Origin: Nitrospinota bacterium
GTDB taxonomy: Bacteria; Nitrospinota_A; UBA7883
DNA length: 35,192 nucleotides
Assembly: GCA_029881335.1 (NCBI GenBank)
Contig: JAOUMU010000020.1
Coordinates: 1 to 35,192 of the forward strand
Reading direction: 5' to 3'
In this document: positions 1 to 8,283 of the stretch, piece by piece
Layout: each line of letters opens with the position of its first letter
Position numbering within the stretch: position 1 is the stretch's first letter
Notes under the pieces: generated by a model
Seen by the model: only the letters and a program-made list of their open reading frames with translations
Database searches by the model: none
What the model was told of the DNA's origin: nothing
Made by a program: the position numbers and the translations under genes

Positions 1-493
1 CCTCTGTCAGGTTGACGGACAACTTTGGGGTTTTCTCGGCGAAGCTCACAGTCTCCGCAAGCAACTCGCTGATTTCCTTCCGACCCGGCAGGGGCAGGTC
101 TATGATCGTTATATCCTTTTCCAGTTCCATCGGTATCTTCATCGAAGGGGAGACAATAACGATAGTCTTCTGACTGCGGGAAAGATCCGCCACCACATCG
201 CGCATCTTGCGGATCACCAGTTCTGTTTCCAGATACGGGTGAAAATCACGCAACATGAATATGGAAGACTCGGAGGTGTTTATGATCTTGCCGAGCATTT
301 CCACCGCCCGGTTGGACGGGGTGTTGGCTGAGGAATTCATGGTGACGGACCATGAAACCAGCTTTTTCTTCATTCCATCCGCCAGTTTCCTGAGCAGGGC
401 CTCCGCCCTCTCCTCCTCGTATGTGAGCAGATAGATCACCGGATAGCGTGACCTGATAAGAAGCTTCAACTCTTCTGCGATTTTCTCCATCAT
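1..493 (-). CDS. Ycf46-like AAA family ATPase, N-terminal part (truncated by window edge)
   Basis: An open frame runs from tandem ATG codons at 493/490 off the left edge, giving about 164 visible residues. The visible part reads as the N-terminal region of Ycf46-type AAA ATPases: a start like MMEKIAEELKLLIRS, then YPVIYLLTYEEERAE, FMLRDFHPYLE and TIVIVSPSMKIPMELEKD, which are typical of the degenerate domain that precedes the AAA core in this family. The Walker motifs would lie beyond the window. A GAGGGG ribosome site sits 1 nt before the first ATG and 4 nt before the second, so the second ATG (490) may be the true start. The leader contains a 12-bp palindrome, GGCCATATGGCC, at 520-531. Family assignment is by motif memory; the cellular role of these ATPases is poorly defined. 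Confidence 0.75.
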   Translation of the reverse strand, partial: MMEKIAEELKLLIRSRYPVIYLLTYEEERAEALLRKLADGMKKKLVSWSVTMNSSANTPSNRAVEMLGKIINTSESSIFMLRDFHPYLETELVIRKMRDVVADLSRSQKTIVIVSPSMKIPMELEKDITIIDLPLPGRKEISELLAETVSFAEKTPKLSVNLTE

Positions 494-615
494 TCCCCTC
501 TTATCGGTTAGGCGAGGCGGGCCATATGGCCTGGGCCGACGCTGTACCTAGATGATACATACAAATCAGGCTGGGGAAAACCGCAAATGTTGACATTGAC
601 GGCCAATGAGGCCCC

Positions 616-1521
616 TTAGAGTTCCAGAAACTCGAAATAGCTGTCGGCCAGCCTCTTTTCCGCTTCTCTGACGGAAAGAATGGCGTTGCAGATCACGAAA
701 CCCTTGTCAGATACCAGGACGAATTTGTCGCCTCTTATCGTCATGTCCGAGAAGAGCCAGGAATGATCGAAACGCCTCCGCCACAGCTCACCCCCGGCGC
801 TGTCCAGCAGAGTCGCGGAGCCCTCCGCGCCGACCATGATTATCCGCTCCCCCTTGCGGTCCACGGCTGCGGAACTGACTTCGAAGTTCGTGGAGTATGT
901 AAGCAGGTCGTCCTTGTCCACTTCGATGGCGACAAGCCCCCCCTCCCTGGCGGGCAGGAATATTTTCCGCCCCAGGCAAGTGACCTCCAGCTTTGCCACG
1001 TGTCTGCGCAAGTGATACTCCTTGCGCAGTTTCCAGTGTTTATCGAAGATTCCCACCCACCCCATAGCGCTGGCGACAAAAAGACCGCCAACCCGGCTGG
1101 CGAAACGCACATACGTGGCAGGTTCCCTGGTGTGCAGCAGCTTTGCGCGTTTACCCCTGGAATTGATGATCTGGATGGAGCCTTGAATCCCACCCACGGC
1201 CGCAGCCTGCCCCTTGGCCATACAAGCCAGTGTGAATGTATTCTTCATAATCCACAGGTCCCATTCCTCTTTCCCCTCCCGGTCCATTCGGATCAGGTAG
1301 TGGTTTTTGGTAAGGACATAAATCACGGCCCCATCCTCTGAGAGAACAATGGAATGGGGGGTGTAATCCACCTTCTTTTTCCATCGCAGTGTTCCATCCG
1401 CATTCAGATAGGCGATATTCCCCAAAAGATCGCCTAAAACCACTTCCCCGGCGTCATCCGCCTGACACATGCACTCCACCGGCGCGCCGTGGCTATATTC
1501 CCATTTTTTCAGTACTTTCAT
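616..1521 (-). CDS. WD40/PQQ-like beta-propeller protein
   Basis: A 301-residue protein without signal peptide or membrane segment, so probably cytoplasmic. It is built from repeated blade-like units with short hydrophobic strands ending in aromatic-rich turns, for example GNIAYLNADGTLRWKKK, GSIQIINSRGK, GWVGIFDKHWKLRKEY and GSATLLDSAGGELWRR. The pattern 'G..I.L.D..G.L.W' is typical of PQQ/WD40-like propellers, which act as scaffolds or ligand-binding platforms. About six or seven blades would fit the length. No enzyme motif is visible. It lies 122 bp upstream of the AAA ATPase on the same strand and is divergent from tmk. No clear ribosome site precedes ATG 1521. Fold assignment is fairly safe; function is unknown. 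Confidence 0.7.
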   Translation of the reverse strand: MKVLKKWEYSHGAPVECMCQADDAGEVVLGDLLGNIAYLNADGTLRWKKKVDYTPHSIVLSEDGAVIYVLTKNHYLIRMDREGKEEWDLWIMKNTFTLACMAKGQAAAVGGIQGSIQIINSRGKRAKLLHTREPATYVRFASRVGGLFVASAMGWVGIFDKHWKLRKEYHLRRHVAKLEVTCLGRKIFLPAREGGLVAIEVDKDDLLTYSTNFEVSSAAVDRKGERIIMVGAEGSATLLDSAGGELWRRRFDHSWLFSDMTIRGDKFVLVSDKGFVICNAILSVREAEKRLADSYFEFLEL

Positions 1522-1578
1522 TCACACGTTGATGATTGGCGATTTTTTGAAGATCAGCGGTTCAGGATTAGTATATTA

Positions 1579-1606
1579 TTGACTAAGTGGTCTGCGCAAA
1601 TAAACT
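1579..1606 (+). promoter_or_regulatory. Candidate sigma70 promoter for tmk
   Basis: TTGACT (1579-1584) and TAAACT (1601-1606) are separated by 16 nt in the 117-bp divergent gap before tmk. A second possible pair is TTGAAG (1547-1552) with TAGTAT (1569-1574). A small perfect hairpin, CCCGC-AGA-GCGGG (1608-1620), would lie in the short leader just before the ribosome site. Read by eye only. Confidence 0.4.
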
Positions 1607-1638
1607 TCCCGCAGAGCGGGTTCACGAGGTGGCTGGCG

Positions 1639-2271
1639 ATGTTCATCACATTCGAAGGAATAGAAGGTTGCGGCAAGAGCACCCAGATCAAGCTTTTGCA
1701 TGACAAGCTATCGGCCTCCGGAGCGGATGTGGTGGCCACCCACGAACCGGGGGGCACCCATGCTGGAGCCGAAATACGCAAGATCCTGCTCCGCTCCGGC
1801 TCCGGCCCCATGGACCCGGTGACGGAGCTTCTGCTCTTCTCCGCCGCCCGCAGCGAACTGGTGAACGCTGTTATAATGCCGGCTATTTTGCAGGGCAGGC
1901 ATGTGCTGTGCGACAGATTCCACGACTCCACCTTCGCCTACCAGGGGCATGCCAGGGGGGTGGACATTGAGGTGGTGCGCACCGTCACCCAGATTGCCAC
2001 CGGTGGTCTTACGCCAGAGAGGACCATAGTGCTCGATCTGCCGGTGGAGGCGGGGCTGGACCGGGCCATGAGCCGCATGATGACCGTGAAGAATCCGGAG
2101 GCCAGATTCGAAGAGGAAGGGGTGCGGTTTCATAGCCTGGTGCGGGATGGGTTTCTGGCTATCGCCGCCGAGGATCCCGATCGTGTGAAAGTAGTGGACG
2201 CCACCGGCTCCGTGGAGGATGTGCAAGCCCTTATAGTTAAAGAGCTGAGGGATATTCTTCCACTGGGATGA
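1639..2271 (+). CDS. tmk: Thymidylate kinase
   Basis: Phosphorylates dTMP to dTDP with ATP in the cytoplasm, an essential step of dTTP supply. The 210-residue product has the usual family length. The P-loop FEGIEGCGKST lies at residues 5-15. It is followed by the DRF-type motif with FAYQGHARG, which contacts the nucleotide, and an Arg-containing lid region (LDRAMSRMM). The frame is open further upstream, but ATG 1639 is chosen because the protein then begins MFITFEGIEG, as in other Tmk proteins, and a GAGGTGG ribosome site precedes it. In Bacillus and many other bacteria tmk lies near holB and yaaT/ricT; here those genes are about 6.5 kb downstream on the same strand, split off by the ectoine operon. 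Confidence 0.95.
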   Translation: MFITFEGIEGCGKSTQIKLLHDKLSASGADVVATHEPGGTHAGAEIRKILLRSGSGPMDPVTELLLFSAARSELVNAVIMPAILQGRHVLCDRFHDSTFAYQGHARGVDIEVVRTVTQIATGGLTPERTIVLDLPVEAGLDRAMSRMMTVKNPEARFEEEGVRFHSLVRDGFLAIAAEDPDRVKVVDATGSVEDVQALIVKELRDILPLG

Positions 2272-2310
2272 GGCGATGGCCCCGCGGTCTGGCATGGCGA
2301 CCTTCCTTCG

Positions 2311-3093
2311 CTACACGTTTTCCAGCACCGTTCCCAGGAATTTTCTGGTCCGCTCGTGGGCCGGGTTTTTCATAACATCCTCCGGCCTGCCATCCTCTAG
2401 TATCTCACCATGATCCATGAACACAACCCGGTCCGCGATCTCCTTGGCGAAGCTCATGTGATGGGTAACGATCAGCATTGTGATGTCGGTCTCGCGAGCC
2501 AGCTTTCGCAAAACGTTTAGCACCTCCCCCACCAGTTCCGGGTCCAGCGCCGAGGTTATCTCGTCGAAAAGCATTATCTTCGGACGCAAGGCCAGCGCCC
2601 GGGCGATGGCCACCCTTTGTCTCTGGCCACCAGAAAGTTGCCATGGGTAAGCCTCAGCCCTGCCGGCCAATCCCACCTCGTCCAGCAGGGCCATCGCCCT
2701 TTCCCTGGCTTCGGATTTGGGTACGCCCAAAACGTGTATCATCGCTTCAGTGATGTTGCGCAACGCGTTCATGTGAGGAAACAGGTTAAAACCCTGAAAC
2801 ACCATCCCCACCTTTGCGCGGATCCTGTGCAGATGGGCGTCGTCAGCCGCCGCCTCGATTCCGTTTTGATTCATGGTCCACAGGCTTTCACCATCTATCT
2901 TCACCTCGCCGGAATCTATCCCCTCAAGTGTCATCAGGATTCGAAGCACGGTGGACTTGCCCGAGCCGCTGGGACCCAGTATCACCAGCTTTTGCCCCTT
3001 GGACGCCATCAGATTGAATTCGCGCAGCACTTCGAGCTTGCCGTATTTTTTCCATACGCCCTTCATGGCGATCAGGTTGTCATCTTCTTCCAT
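2311..3093 (-). CDS. ehuA: Ectoine/hydroxyectoine-type ABC importer, ATP-binding subunit
   Basis: The ATPase of a polar amino acid-type ABC importer. With start ATG 3093 it has 260 residues. Walker A GPSGSGKST is at residues 40-48, followed by Q-loop VFQGFNLF, signature LSGGQRQR, Walker B IMLFDEITSALD and H-loop THHMS. The non-proline residue in DEITSALD, together with the flanking genes, suits the EhuA branch rather than generic GlnQ. It is the last gene of the ectoine operon; the GTG at 3096 overlaps the ehuD stop, but ATG 3093 is the more usual start. The call as an ectoine transporter rests mainly on the shared operon with ectABC; another compatible solute or amino acid remains possible. 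Confidence 0.87.
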   Translation of the reverse strand: MEEDDNLIAMKGVWKKYGKLEVLREFNLMASKGQKLVILGPSGSGKSTVLRILMTLEGIDSGEVKIDGESLWTMNQNGIEAAADDAHLHRIRAKVGMVFQGFNLFPHMNALRNITEAMIHVLGVPKSEARERAMALLDEVGLAGRAEAYPWQLSGGQRQRVAIARALALRPKIMLFDEITSALDPELVGEVLNVLRKLARETDITMLIVTHHMSFAKEIADRVVFMDHGEILEDGRPEDVMKNPAHERTRKFLGTVLENV

Positions 3094-3095
3094 CA

Positions 3096-3749
3096 CTACA
3101 CGGTGTTAAATTTGTTCTCCAGCCTTCTTATTATGAAGGAGGACATCAGGCTGACCAGCAGAAATAACAATCCTACCAGTGTCAGGGGCTCCATATAGCG
3201 GAATGTCTGGGCGCCGATAAGCTTGGCCGACTGTAGCAACTCCATAACCGTAATGGCCGCCAGCATTGGCGTATCCTTGAACATGGCTATCAGATAGTTT
3301 CCCAGTACCGGCGTCACCGGAGGTATGGCCTGTGGAAGGATGACTCTGGTCCAGGTCCGGTAACGGCTCATGTTCAGGGCCCTTGCCGCCTCCCACTGGC
3401 CCCTGGGCACGGCCTCTATCCCCGCCCGGAACACCTCGGATAGATAGGCGCTGTAGTGCAGCCCCAAAGCAGCCACGCCAGTGGCCAAGGGAGATAATTT
3501 CAATCCGTATTCCGGCAGCGCAAAAAACATAAAATATACCTGCACTAGCAAAGGAGTGCTCCGAATAAACTCGACAAACCAGAAGACCGTGCGGGAGAAG
3601 GTAACGCTTTTCGATCGTCGGAGAAGGGCCCACGCCATCCCAAGGACCAGGGCAATGGCAAAACCTGCAAGAGTGGCCTGGACCGTGACCAGCAGCGCCC
3701 GCATCAGTTCCGGTAAAATTTGAAGAGCGAACCGCCAGTCGAATATCAT
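3096..3749 (-). CDS. ehuD: Ectoine-type ABC importer, permease
   Basis: A 217-residue HisM/GlnP-type inner-membrane permease with about five hydrophobic helices, beginning LMRALLVTVQATLAGFAIAL. The cytoplasmic EAA loop that docks on the ATPase is clear (GQWEAARALNMSRYRTWTRV followed by ILPQAI). It would pair with EhuC as a heterodimeric channel. It overlaps the end of ehuC by 4 nt and abuts ehuA, so the permeases and ATPase are probably translationally coupled. The family is certain; which of the two permeases is named C or D is by position and by comparison with known Ehu gene order. Confidence 0.87.
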   Translation of the reverse strand: MIFDWRFALQILPELMRALLVTVQATLAGFAIALVLGMAWALLRRSKSVTFSRTVFWFVEFIRSTPLLVQVYFMFFALPEYGLKLSPLATGVAALGLHYSAYLSEVFRAGIEAVPRGQWEAARALNMSRYRTWTRVILPQAIPPVTPVLGNYLIAMFKDTPMLAAITVMELLQSAKLIGAQTFRYMEPLTLVGLLFLLVSLMSSFIIRRLENKFNTV

Positions 3750-4408
3750 TGGATGCCACCCTGATCGAGGTTATGGGTCAACCGACGTTCGGCTATTCGC
3801 ACAAACAATACAAGAAGCTGCGCCGTGATGAAGTAGAGAATAAGCGTCAGCGCCAGTATCTCCGCGGAGCGCATGGTAGCGGAGCGCAACACCTGCCCCT
3901 GGAAAGTCAGCTCACTAAGAGTGATCAGCGAGACCAGCGCCGTACTTTTTAGCAACTCGATAAGCAGGTTGCCAAAGGGGGGCAGCATCGCCACAAGAGC
4001 TTGTGGCATGATAATGCGTCTCATTGCCTGACTGGCCGTGAAGTTGAGCGCCGTGGCGGCTTCCCACTGCCCTTTTGGAATGGATTGTATGGCTCCTCGA
4101 GTCACCTCGGCGCCATAGGCGCCTATGTTCAGCCCCAGGACCAGGATGCCCACAGTCATAGCGTCCAGCCGGACACCAAACAGAGGCAGAGCGAAGTAGG
4201 CCCAAAAAAGCTGCACCAACGCGGAGGTTCCCCGAAAGATATCTATGTATACCAGGGCGGAGAAACTGATCCACATCCTTGGCGATAACCGGGCCAGCCC
4301 GGCGGCGAATGACAGGACAAGGGCCACTATGGCGGCGCCAGCGGTTATTTTAAGTGTAACGGCAAGCCCTGCTAGAAGAGGTGGAAGCAGGGATAAAGTT
4401 GATGACAT
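3746..4408 (-). CDS. ehuC: Ectoine-type ABC importer, permease
   Basis: A 220-residue polar amino acid-type ABC permease. Hydrophobic segments include LLAGLAVTLKITAGAAIVAL near the N-terminus, a FWAYFALPLFGV segment, and a C-terminal helix (ILALTLILYFITAQLLVLF). The EAA motif is present (GQWEAATALNFTASQAMRRI, then IMPQAL). It starts 23 nt after ehuB and overlaps ehuD by 4 nt. The two permeases resemble each other in length and motif layout, as expected for an EhuC/EhuD heterodimer. Substrate is inferred from the operon. Confidence 0.87.
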   Translation of the reverse strand: MSSTLSLLPPLLAGLAVTLKITAGAAIVALVLSFAAGLARLSPRMWISFSALVYIDIFRGTSALVQLFWAYFALPLFGVRLDAMTVGILVLGLNIGAYGAEVTRGAIQSIPKGQWEAATALNFTASQAMRRIIMPQALVAMLPPFGNLLIELLKSTALVSLITLSELTFQGQVLRSATMRSAEILALTLILYFITAQLLVLFVRIAERRLTHNLDQGGIQ

Positions 4409-4431
4409 CTGATGAAATTATTCAGGCCAGC

Positions 4432-5319
4432 CTATCTGTTGCACAGATCATCGGCGGTCATGCCGCCTGGGGTCTCCCGCTCCGAGAAGCCGAACGGCTC
4501 CACTAGCTCCAGGTGCTCTTTTGCGCCTATGAATCCTGAAAGACCTTTGTTGAACGCAGCCAGGAAGGCCACGTCCTCCTTGCGGATTCCGAAGGCGCCG
4601 TACCCCACCGCAGGTTTTCCGTCTATAACCGGGTTTGAAAAGGGGCTGGCGATCTCCAGGCTATCACCGGCCTTTTGCAGCATGTCGTTGACAGTCAGGC
4701 TGGTGCCGGCGTATGCGTGTATCCTGTCCGCTTGCAGCGCGGCCACTGCGCTGGGAGCGTCCGGCAGGATCGATATGCGTTTCTTTGGTATACCGGTCTT
4801 CCGCGCATAACTAAGCTCCACAGATCCAGCCACCACTCCCACCACCACTTCAGGATTGCTGGCCGCATCCTCATAGCTGCGCAGCCCCATGGGATTTCCC
4901 TTTTTCACCAGAAATCCCTCACCGATCCTGTATGTGGGATTTGTAAAAGCGATCTGATCACATCGCTCCGGGAGAACATACATCCCCGCGGCGATCACAT
5001 CGAACCTTCCCGCCTTCAGCCCGGGGATCAGGGCCCCAAACTCGGTCAGTACGCCCTCCACCCTTTTCACTCCCAGCTTTTTCATTATAACCCTGGCGAT
5101 CATGGGCGCCTCGCCCGTAACCTCACCGGTGTCGGTGTTCAGATACGCATAGGGCGCCTCGTTGGCGTAGCCCACGCGCACTACTCCCGCCTTGCGTATC
5201 TTCTCCAGAGTGGTGGCCCGTTTGATGTCCGGTTTTGAACCGTCGGTGCAGCCGGAGGCGGTAAACAAGGCGCCAACCCACAGAACCGCAACAAGACGCG
5301 AACCGATGGCTCCACCCAT
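4432..5319 (-). CDS. ehuB: Ectoine-type ABC importer, lipid-anchored solute-binding protein
   Basis: A 295-residue family 3 extracellular solute-binding protein. The N-terminus has a hydrophobic stretch and a lipobox-like TASGC, so the mature protein is probably a lipoprotein tethered by Cys24. Mature hallmarks are LEKIRKAGVVRVGYANEAPYAY, TEFGALIPGLKAGRFDVIAAGM and VVVGVVAGSVELSYA, all usual for binding proteins of this class. Soluble periplasmic forms are more common in diderms, so the lipid anchor is slightly unusual. It lies 4 nt after ectC and 23 nt before ehuC. Ectoine or hydroxyectoine as ligand is an inference from the operon; the pocket was not modelled. Confidence 0.87.
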   Translation of the reverse strand: MGGAIGSRLVAVLWVGALFTASGCTDGSKPDIKRATTLEKIRKAGVVRVGYANEAPYAYLNTDTGEVTGEAPMIARVIMKKLGVKRVEGVLTEFGALIPGLKAGRFDVIAAGMYVLPERCDQIAFTNPTYRIGEGFLVKKGNPMGLRSYEDAASNPEVVVGVVAGSVELSYARKTGIPKKRISILPDAPSAVAALQADRIHAYAGTSLTVNDMLQKAGDSLEIASPFSNPVIDGKPAVGYGAFGIRKEDVAFLAAFNKGLSGFIGAKEHLELVEPFGFSERETPGGMTADDLCNR

Positions 5320-5323
5320 GCTA

Positions 5324-5752
5324 CTAGGTCAACCTTCCGGAATCGGCCGGTTCCTGCTGGCCATCCTCCACCAGCGGATAGGCGCCCTCCGCGTCGTGAA
5401 CCTCCATGCCGGTCAGTGGCGGGTTGAACACACAGATCATTCTCATGTCTTCCTTGGCCCTCAAAAGGTGCCGCTCGTTGCCATCCAGGGCATACATCAC
5501 TCCATCTCTCAGCTTGTGTATAGCGCCAGTCTCCAGGTCTTCCAGCTCGCCCGATCCCCCCACACAGTAGACAGCCTCCAGGTGGTTCTTGTAGTGGATA
5601 TAAGTTTCCGTCCCGGCGTGGATGGTGGTGTCGTGGAAGGAAAAGCCCAGCCCGTCATGCTTGAGCAGGAAACGGTGGCTTACCCAGTTTCCATTCTCAG
5701 CGCGGATGTCTCGATCGGAGTTAATCAACTCCTCCAGGCGCCTTACGATCAT
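5324..5752 (-). CDS. ectC: Ectoine synthase
   Basis: Closes the ring of N-gamma-acetyl-diaminobutyrate to give ectoine, the last step of the pathway. The 142-residue product has the usual length for this single-domain cupin. Residues matching the known metal ligands (Glu, Tyr, His) are visible as Glu59 in NHLEAVYCV, Tyr87 in VMYALDG and His95 in NERHLLRA. The N-terminal MIVRRLEELI and the GFSFHDTTIHAGTET block are characteristic. It overlaps the end of ectB by 4 nt (ATGA) and ends 4 nt before ehuB, so one message is likely. No ectD hydroxylase gene follows. Confidence 0.97.
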   Translation of the reverse strand: MIVRRLEELINSDRDIRAENGNWVSHRFLLKHDGLGFSFHDTTIHAGTETYIHYKNHLEAVYCVGGSGELEDLETGAIHKLRDGVMYALDGNERHLLRAKEDMRMICVFNPPLTGMEVHDAEGAYPLVEDGQQEPADSGRLT

Positions 5753-7026
5753 ATGCCCACCCCCGACACTTGCTTTTGCCTGTATTGCGCCAGAGCTCCG
5801 ATCGACTTATTGACTATCGCCAAGCCTTCCCGGAGCAGATCCTCCTCTATTGTCAGGGGAGGCAGGAACTTGAGTACATTGGCGTTGGCCCCGGCGGTTT
5901 CGATCAACATTCCGTTTTCAAAGGCGATTGAGGATATCTCGGAAGCCACGTTGCTTTTATGGAAGTCTATTCCCCATATCATTCCGCAGCCGCGCAACTC
6001 CAGATCCAGATCCTCATGTTCCCCAATGATCTTTACCAGTTCCTCCTTCATCAATTCACTTTTCGCGCTTATCGCCGAGGAGAAAGCGTCGTTCTCCCAG
6101 TACTTTAGCGACTCCGCGGATGCGATGAACGCCAGGTTGTTGCCTCGGAAGGTCCCTGTATGCTCTCCTGGCTGCCACTGGTCCAGTTCCGGCCGCATCA
6201 GCAGCAGCGCCAGAGGCAATCCGCCGCCGATCGATTTGGACAGGGTGACCATGTCCGGGGTTATCCCGGCTCTCTCGAAGCTGAAAAATGCTCCCGTGCG
6301 GCCATTGCCCACCTGGATGTCGTCAATGATAAGGAGGATATCGAATTCGTGGCATATCCTTTCAAGGCCCTGCAGCCACTCTATGCTCGCAACGTTAACG
6401 CCACCTTCACCTTGTACTGTTTCAACAATAATGGCCGCCGGCAGATCTACTCCACTGGAACTGTCTTCCAGAAACTTGCGAAGATAAGTGAGCGTGTCCA
6501 CATCCGGGCCGAAGTAACCATCGTATGGCATGAACGCCGTGTTCACCCGCACACCATAGGATTCGTCCCTGTAAAACGAATTTCCAGTGACAGCCAGCGA
6601 TCCCATGGTTAACCCATGGTAACCATTGGTGAAGGAGATGATGGAGGAACGCCTTTTCACCATTCTTGCCAGCTTCAGGGCGGTCTCCACCGCATTGGTG
6701 CCTGTGGGCCCAGTGAACTGCACCTTGTACTCCAGGTTCCTGGGCTTGAGTATAACGTCGATCAGCTTCTGAAGGAAATTGATCTTGGCCACGGTCGCCT
6801 TATCCAAACCGTGGACAACACCATTATCCTGCAGATACTTGATAAGAGCCTGCTGGATCAAGGGATTGTTGTGACCGTAGTTGAGCGTTCCAGCCCCGGC
6901 GAAAAAATCGAGATATCGGTTTCCGTGCTGATCGAACAGTAAAGCCCCATCCGCCTTGTCGAATACCGCCGGGAATGACCGCACATAGCCTCGGACATTA
7001 GATTCCATTCTTTCAATGATACGCAT
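5749..7026 (-). CDS. ectB: Diaminobutyrate--2-oxoglutarate aminotransferase
   Basis: Forms L-2,4-diaminobutyrate from aspartate semialdehyde with glutamate as amino donor, the first committed ectoine step. It is a PLP-dependent class III aminotransferase of 425 residues. The motifs are FFAGAGTLNYGHNNP near the N-terminus, FTNGYHGLTMGSLAVTG, the PLP-contact Asp in IIDDIQVGNGRTG, and the Schiff-base Lys in VTLSKSIGGG. A GTG at 7035 is possible, but ATG 7026 gives the family-like start MRIIERMESNVRGY and has AGGTG about 6 nt upstream. It lies 9 nt after ectA and overlaps ectC by 4 nt. Confidence 0.96.
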   Translation of the reverse strand: MRIIERMESNVRGYVRSFPAVFDKADGALLFDQHGNRYLDFFAGAGTLNYGHNNPLIQQALIKYLQDNGVVHGLDKATVAKINFLQKLIDVILKPRNLEYKVQFTGPTGTNAVETALKLARMVKRRSSIISFTNGYHGLTMGSLAVTGNSFYRDESYGVRVNTAFMPYDGYFGPDVDTLTYLRKFLEDSSSGVDLPAAIIVETVQGEGGVNVASIEWLQGLERICHEFDILLIIDDIQVGNGRTGAFFSFERAGITPDMVTLSKSIGGGLPLALLLMRPELDQWQPGEHTGTFRGNNLAFIASAESLKYWENDAFSSAISAKSELMKEELVKIIGEHEDLDLELRGCGMIWGIDFHKSNVASEISSIAFENGMLIETAGANANVLKFLPPLTIEEDLLREGLAIVNKSIGALAQYRQKQVSGVGI

Positions 7027-7035
7027 ATTAAGCAC

Positions 7036-7572
7036 CTACTTTCCATGCAAATAATTCGCAGGGCCAAACGGCCCTATTCGATATAAATGTTCTTCTTCGT
7101 GGACACCTTCGGCAAAATCAGCCACCGAAAGGAAAGGCCTGGTTTCTATCCCGCACTTCAATTGCTGGGCAAGCGAAATGAAAAGATTCTTTGAGGCCTC
7201 ATTTGAAGGGGATATGGTGGTCTCCATATATTTCACGCCAGAGCACACGGGCCGCTCCATAAGCCCGTGCAACATTTTCTTCCCCAGACCCGCACGCCGG
7301 GCATCGGCCACCACCGCTATCTGCCATACGAACAAGGTGTCCGGATTTTCCGGGCGGATGTACGCCGTGACAGCTCCGGCCAAACCATTTTCATATTCGG
7401 CCAACACCACCGTTTTGGCGAAATGATCGGCCAGCAGGCAGTATGCGTATATGGAATTCACATCCAGCGGGGGACAATCGCGTATCAGGCGGTATAATGC
7501 GCTGCCATCCTTTCTTTCCGGCGTCCTGAACTTGAATGCGCCGATTTTCGAGCCGTTACCTCCAATCATCAT
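7036..7572 (-). CDS. ectA: L-2,4-diaminobutyrate N-gamma-acetyltransferase
   Basis: Acetylates diaminobutyrate with acetyl-CoA, the second step of ectoine synthesis. The 178-residue GNAT-fold protein shows the EctA hallmark CPPLDVNSIYAYCLLADHF, an acetyl-CoA loop (ARRAGLGKKML) and METTISPSNEASKNLF. The frame is open 190 bp further upstream, but that extension lies over ectR in another frame and has no family resemblance. The tandem ATG at 7572/7569 overlaps the ectR stop (ATGATG over TGA). This coupling puts the regulator first in the same message. Confidence 0.95.
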   Translation of the reverse strand: MMIGGNGSKIGAFKFRTPERKDGSALYRLIRDCPPLDVNSIYAYCLLADHFAKTVVLAEYENGLAGAVTAYIRPENPDTLFVWQIAVVADARRAGLGKKMLHGLMERPVCSGVKYMETTISPSNEASKNLFISLAQQLKCGIETRPFLSVADFAEGVHEEEHLYRIGPFGPANYLHGK

Positions 7573-8141
7573 TTGGCGCTGTCTTTCTCCCTCACAGCCC
7601 GCTCTTCCTCCATGGCGCCAGCATCCAGATAGCTCACCTGAGTCTCCGGCAGGAGCCCAAGCGGACCGGAAACCAGGATGTTGGTGGAGTCTGCGGTCTC
7701 CTTCTCCATTTCCATCATCGCAACTATCCTTTGAAGAGAGGAAAGAAGCATGGTCCGTTCCCATTGCTCCAGTTCCTCGAACTCTTTTGTCAGCTTCTCA
7801 TGCAGGAGGGAGGGTTTTTTTGATATGACATCCCTTCCCTTGTCGGTCAGCGTCACGGACACTTTACGTTTGTCCGTTTCGTTCCGCTCCCTGGTCACCA
7901 GGCTTTGCTTCTCCAGACGGAACAATATATCGGCGACTGTGGCATGGCTCAGATGAATGTTTTTAGCCACCTCGCTTATGCTTGCCTGGCCAAGCTTATC
8001 CAATTCCGATAGCGCCACAAGCTGAGGCCCCGTCAGCCCGAACGTCTGTACTAGCTTCTTTGAGTGGAGATCCACCGCCCGGATGATCCTCCGGAGAGAT
8101 ATCAGGACCTGGTCGATCGTCGATGGAAAATCTTCATTCAT
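7569..8141 (-). CDS. ectR: MarR-family regulator of ectoine synthesis (EctR)
   Basis: A 190-residue winged-helix protein with the MarR layout: dimerisation helix at the N-terminus, FGLTGPQLVALSELDKLGQASISEVAKN, recognition helix region LSHATVADILFRLEKQSLVTRER, wing with DKRKVSVTLTDKG, then a long C-terminal helix. EctR proteins are known MarR-type repressors of ectABC in methylotrophic halophiles, where ectR is often divergent from ectA. Here it is instead the first gene of the operon and overlaps ectA, so if it binds its own promoter it would control all eight genes including the importer. The C-terminal 35 residues after the MarR fold are not recognised. Confidence 0.88.
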   Translation of the reverse strand: MNEDFPSTIDQVLISLRRIIRAVDLHSKKLVQTFGLTGPQLVALSELDKLGQASISEVAKNIHLSHATVADILFRLEKQSLVTRERNETDKRKVSVTLTDKGRDVISKKPSLLHEKLTKEFEELEQWERTMLLSSLQRIVAMMEMEKETADSTNILVSGPLGLLPETQVSYLDAGAMEEERAVREKDSAK

Positions 8142-8235
8142 GGCTCAAATGTTCACAATATATCAAGATGAGCGGACTATTGCTCGTTCTGTCAACCATC
8201 CAATACACCTTTCAGATCATCGTTGGGCCGCATAG

Positions 8236-8261
8236 ATAAATCAAGCTCTACTTGCTAATAT
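8236..8261. promoter_or_regulatory. Candidate EctR operator (imperfect inverted repeat)
   Basis: ATAAATCAAG (8236-8245) and CTTGCTAATAT (8251-8261) form an imperfect inverted repeat around CTCTA. CAAG and CTTG pair exactly and the outer AT-rich arms pair in part. It lies just downstream of the predicted start point of the ectR operon, where a MarR dimer could block transcription. No measured site is known to me for this organism. Confidence 0.3.
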
Positions 8262-8283
8262 TCCGATGTCCACATGAGTCTTT

